From assembly GCA_003503945.1 (NCBI GenBank), contig DOCD01000171.1:1331-8176 (forward strand): a stretch of 6,846 nucleotides of DNA, given 5' to 3'. Below are positions 4,429 through 6,846 of this stretch, one piece after another. The position numbers and the translations under genes are program-made. The notes under the pieces were generated by a model that saw only the letters and a program-made list of their open reading frames with translations, was not told the DNA's origin and searched no databases. Positions within the stretch are counted from its first letter, which is position 1. Every line of letters begins with the position of its first letter. Source of the DNA: Clostridiales bacterium (GTDB lineage: Bacteria > Bacillota > Clostridia > Christensenellales > Borkfalkiaceae).

Positions 4429-6810
4429 ATGAAAAATGTAAGATATAAAATTTCAATATTTACGTTGGCGCTTATACTGTTACTTTCTGTAACGGCGTTT
4501 TTCGGCGTCAACTTTATGGCGGCAAAAGCGGTCACCGTAAGCGGGACAAGTGTGTTCACTTCCTCGGGCGACGCCGACGTCAGGGTTTCCAAGGGCGAGG
4601 GCGAAGGCGCGAAGGATTACACCATGTTCACTTTCTCCGGAAAGGACGATGAAATTTCTTACAGAAGAAATCTCGCTTATTACTGGTTCGAAGCCCCCGC
4701 AGAGGACGCCGACGACAAAACGCCCGTAAACGGCATGTTCAAAATGCAGATAGGCTTCAAGGCGACCTCGTTCGAAAGGTTTGTAATAACTTTCGAGTCG
4801 CAGCAGTACAACAAGACCAAGGACAGCAAGTCGTTGAACTACGTAATGTTCTTCCCCGTCGGGCAGGACAAGGTAAAGGTGCTTATAACCGACGATAAGG
4901 AGGCGGGCGCGGACGATGCGAACGCAAGCCTTCTCGACAAGGCGCGCCTTTCGCTGAGCTTCACCGAAAAGATGGCGGGCGCGTATAAAATCGCGGTCGA
5001 GGATACGTCGGGCGGCAAGGTCACGGGCGAGCTTAAAAACGTGGGCGGTAACTACGCGAAGTCGTCGACTTCTTCGACGAGCCCCGTCTATCCCCTCATT
5101 TTCAAAGCGGAGTTTGCGGACGACGCGGAAAAGAAATCCGCCGAAATGGTGCTGTTCTCTCTGAACAATCAGCCTTTCGAAGTGGAGAGCGCAAAGCATA
5201 ACGAAACGGGAGATTTTTACTACGGCGGCGACGTCAAGGATACCGCGGCGCCCGTTCTGTGCCTCGAAAAGGAGGTAAACTTCTTCAAGCAGGGCGGCGA
5301 GGTCGATTTCGATTACAGGGTTATCGACGTGCTTCGTTCCTCCCCCAGCGACACGATATATTATTATCTCCTCAAATGGGACGACTATAAGGACAGCGAC
5401 AGCCTCGCGGGTTATAATAATTATGATAAATCCGACGCGACCGATAAGCTTTTCGAAGAGGTGAAGGACGATACCCGCCTCGAATCGGATATCGACGTGT
5501 ACCTCCCGCAGGACGGCGACACCGCCGGCACCGCATTTGAAAACGGCAAGGATTTCAAGGCGGATATGGCGGTAAAGGTTTACGTAAAGCTTACCGACAC
5601 CACGTCGAGCGGACAGACCTCGTACGTTTTCCTCGATTGGTACGTGGATAAACAGTATCAAATAAATATCAAGGATTGTTCTTTCCTCGCGGTTGCGGAG
5701 GATAAGCTCGGCGCGACGTATAATTACGACGGCGACGACGGCAAAAGCTTTAAAGCGGACGGCGTAGTGGCGGAATATCAGAAAAAGGTGGACGAAGCGG
5801 CGAAAAACCTTTCGGCGGGCTCGTCGAGCTATCTGTATCTTCCCTCGGCGGAAGCTCTGTTTGCGGACAACGCGACGGCTTATACGGATATGAAGTTCAA
5901 CGTGTACTTCTATCACAACTCCCAGCAGTCGAATACGGGGCTTGCTTCGAACAATCTTTCCATAAACGTAACCCAGCAGGGCGCGTATACCTTCACGATT
6001 TATGCGACCGACGCGGCGGGCAACCCCATGTACTATCTCGAAGAGGCGAAAGAGGACGAAACCCCCGACTTCGAAGCGGGCGGCAAAAAATACAAGTACG
6101 TCAAAATCGAGACCTCGGAAATCTGGGATATGTTTGCCGACCATGAAAACGGCGACTATGACAGACTCCCCTGGTTCCACTTCACGGTAGGTTACTCGGG
6201 CGTCGGCTTCGAGGAAACCCCCGGCAGACAGAGCACGGCTTACGTCGGCACCTCTTACAGCTCGGCTTCCTTTAAAATCAACGGCATTTCGGGCAGCTAC
6301 GACACCGTTTACAGACTTTTCCTCTTCGACAGAGCGGGTTACTATAACGCTACGAATAAAACGCTCGACTACGAACAGTTCATCAACGAAATGAGCGATT
6401 TGTTCGACAACGCGGAAACCCGTCGTTTCTTCGAGGAGATTCCCGCGGTTAAGGAGACGGACGCGGACTACGAAAAATACAAGGATTACGGTTGGAGCAA
6501 CTCTTCCACGTCGTTCACCCCGCAGGATAAAAACGCTTTCTATATGATCAGGGCGGAGGTTACCGACAAGCAGTTTATATCCGACCCCGTCACCTGCGAT
6601 CTGGCGATAGTCGCCTCCGTAAACGCAACTACGATTAAGGGCGAAAGCGAATGGCTCAAAAACAACGTGGCTTCGGTCGTCCTCCTGTCGGTTGCGGGCG
6701 CGGCGTTCATAGGCATAATATTGCTGCTCGTCATCAAACCTAAGGAAAGCGGCGATATCGACGAACAGTTCGAAAACGTAAAAAGCAAAAAAAATAAAAG
6801 CAAAAAATAA
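4429..6810 (+). CDS. Large type I membrane-anchored surface protein with Ig-like features, unknown function
   Basis: This 793-residue protein has an N-terminal signal peptide: basic start MKNVRYK, hydrophobic core about 8-31, probable cleavage after A34 in AAKA. Residues 35-265 are beta-rich and may be a jelly-roll or lectin-like domain; that is a guess from strand pattern. DTAAPV at 271-276 marks the kind of boundary that often opens a bacterial Ig-like domain, and GAYTFTIYATDAAGN (518-532) is a typical Ig-like closing strand. The ectodomain is rich in Asp, Lys, Tyr and Gly and has only three cysteines. One membrane helix (about 747-769) is followed by KPKE and a lysine-rich tail ending KSKKNKSKK, so the tail faces the cytoplasm. 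There is no LPXTG sorting signal. It has its own strong promoter and ends at a hairpin, so it is a single-gene unit. Adhesion, polysaccharide binding or a cell-envelope scaffold are possible roles, none shown. Confidence 0.85.
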   Translation: MKNVRYKISIFTLALILLLSVTAFFGVNFMAAKAVTVSGTSVFTSSGDADVRVSKGEGEGAKDYTMFTFSGKDDEISYRRNLAYYWFEAPAEDADDKTPVNGMFKMQIGFKATSFERFVITFESQQYNKTKDSKSLNYVMFFPVGQDKVKVLITDDKEAGADDANASLLDKARLSLSFTEKMAGAYKIAVEDTSGGKVTGELKNVGGNYAKSSTSSTSPVYPLIFKAEFADDAEKKSAEMVLFSLNNQPFEVESAKHNETGDFYYGGDVKDTAAPVLCLEKEVNFFKQGGEVDFDYRVIDVLRSSPSDTIYYYLLKWDDYKDSDSLAGYNNYDKSDATDKLFEEVKDDTRLESDIDVYLPQDGDTAGTAFENGKDFKADMAVKVYVKLTDTTSSGQTSYVFLDWYVDKQYQINIKDCSFLAVAEDKLGATYNYDGDDGKSFKADGVVAEYQKKVDEAAKNLSAGSSSYLYLPSAEALFADNATAYTDMKFNVYFYHNSQQSNTGLASNNLSINVTQQGAYTFTIYATDAAGNPMYYLEEAKEDETPDFEAGGKKYKYVKIETSEIWDMFADHENGDYDRLPWFHFTVGYSGVGFEETPGRQSTAYVGTSYSSASFKINGISGSYDTVYRLFLFDRAGYYNATNKTLDYEQFINEMSDLFDNAETRRFFEEIPAVKETDADYEKYKDYGWSNSSTSFTPQDKNAFYMIRAEVTDKQFISDPVTCDLAIVASVNATTIKGESEWLKNNVASVVLLSVAGAAFIGIILLLVIKPKESGDIDEQFENVKSKKNKSKK

Positions 6811-6826
6811 AAAATAATGCAAAGCC

Positions 6827-6846
6827 CGCGGCAAAAACTTGCCGCG
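6827..6846 (+). terminator. Terminator hairpin, cut by the window edge
   Basis: CGCGGCAA (6827-6834) pairs perfectly with TTGCCGCG (6839-6846) around an AAAC loop, 16 bases after the surface-protein stop. Bases CCCG/GCCC upstream (6824-6827) suggest the stem continues beyond the window, where a U tract would be expected. Confidence 0.65.

Noticed and set aside
6650..6810. Sortase (LPXTG-type) anchoring of the surface protein
   Set aside because: The C-terminus has a hydrophobic helix and basic tail but no LPXTG-like motif before it, and the tail is too long and acidic-then-basic for a typical sorting signal.
4480..6834. A very long open frame on the minus strand opposite the surface gene
   Set aside because: It is codon-for-codon in register with the plus-strand gene, its translation is arginine- and valine-rich with no recognisable domain, it starts with TTG inside the terminator hairpin, and the plus-strand protein has a signal peptide, membrane helix, promoter and ribosome site.
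1..6846. CRISPR array, insertion sequence, tRNA or rRNA gene
   Set aside because: No spaced direct repeats, transposase motifs, terminal inverted repeats, tRNA cloverleaf or rRNA-like stretches were found; nearly all bases are in the seven genes.

Overview
The window carries seven plus-strand genes with almost no spare space. It appears to span the end of a prophage-like structural operon and the start of ordinary bacterial chromosome. Strong GGAGG ribosome sites, near-consensus sigma-A promoters, a single-membrane surface protein and the style of the two RNA-modification enzymes suggest a GC-rich, uncultured member of the Clostridia (Bacillota). That placement is an inference from style, not from a marker gene.

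Region 1 (1-2620) is a compact phage operon of four overlapping genes. These are the C-terminal end of a probable major capsid protein (1-387, cut by the window), a probable head-to-tail adaptor (377-934), a 399-residue beta-rich, propeller-like protein that best fits a short-tail nozzle or hub (931-2130), and a 166-residue protein of unknown function (2120-2620). The overlaps are 11, 4 and 11 bases, and each internal start has its own strong Shine-Dalgarno, so the subunits are probably made by coupled translation. No lysis gene, integrase, tail fibre or attachment site is visible.

Region 2 (2621-2700) holds a 9-bp GC-rich hairpin that probably ends the phage operon. It is followed directly by a promoter (TTTACA, 17 bp, TATAAT) placed so close to the next ATG that its mRNA should be leaderless.

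Region 3 (2701-4307) encodes two RNA-modification enzymes: a class I SAM-dependent methyltransferase of the RlmI-like type without a PUA domain, and an RluA-family pseudouridine synthase without an S4 domain. They are 41 bases apart and probably co-transcribed.

Region 4 (4308-6846) has a strong promoter (TTGACA, 17 bp, TAAAAT) driving one 793-residue surface protein. It has a signal peptide, a large beta-rich ectodomain with Ig-like features, one C-terminal membrane helix and a short lysine-rich tail. A terminator hairpin is cut by the right edge. I recognise no characterised family for this protein. Its lack of TTA, CTA and TCA codons after the signal peptide sets it apart from every larger neighbour examined.

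I see no clear evidence of a complete new system. The best leads are the surface protein, the unknown fourth phage gene, and the leaderless methyltransferase transcript.
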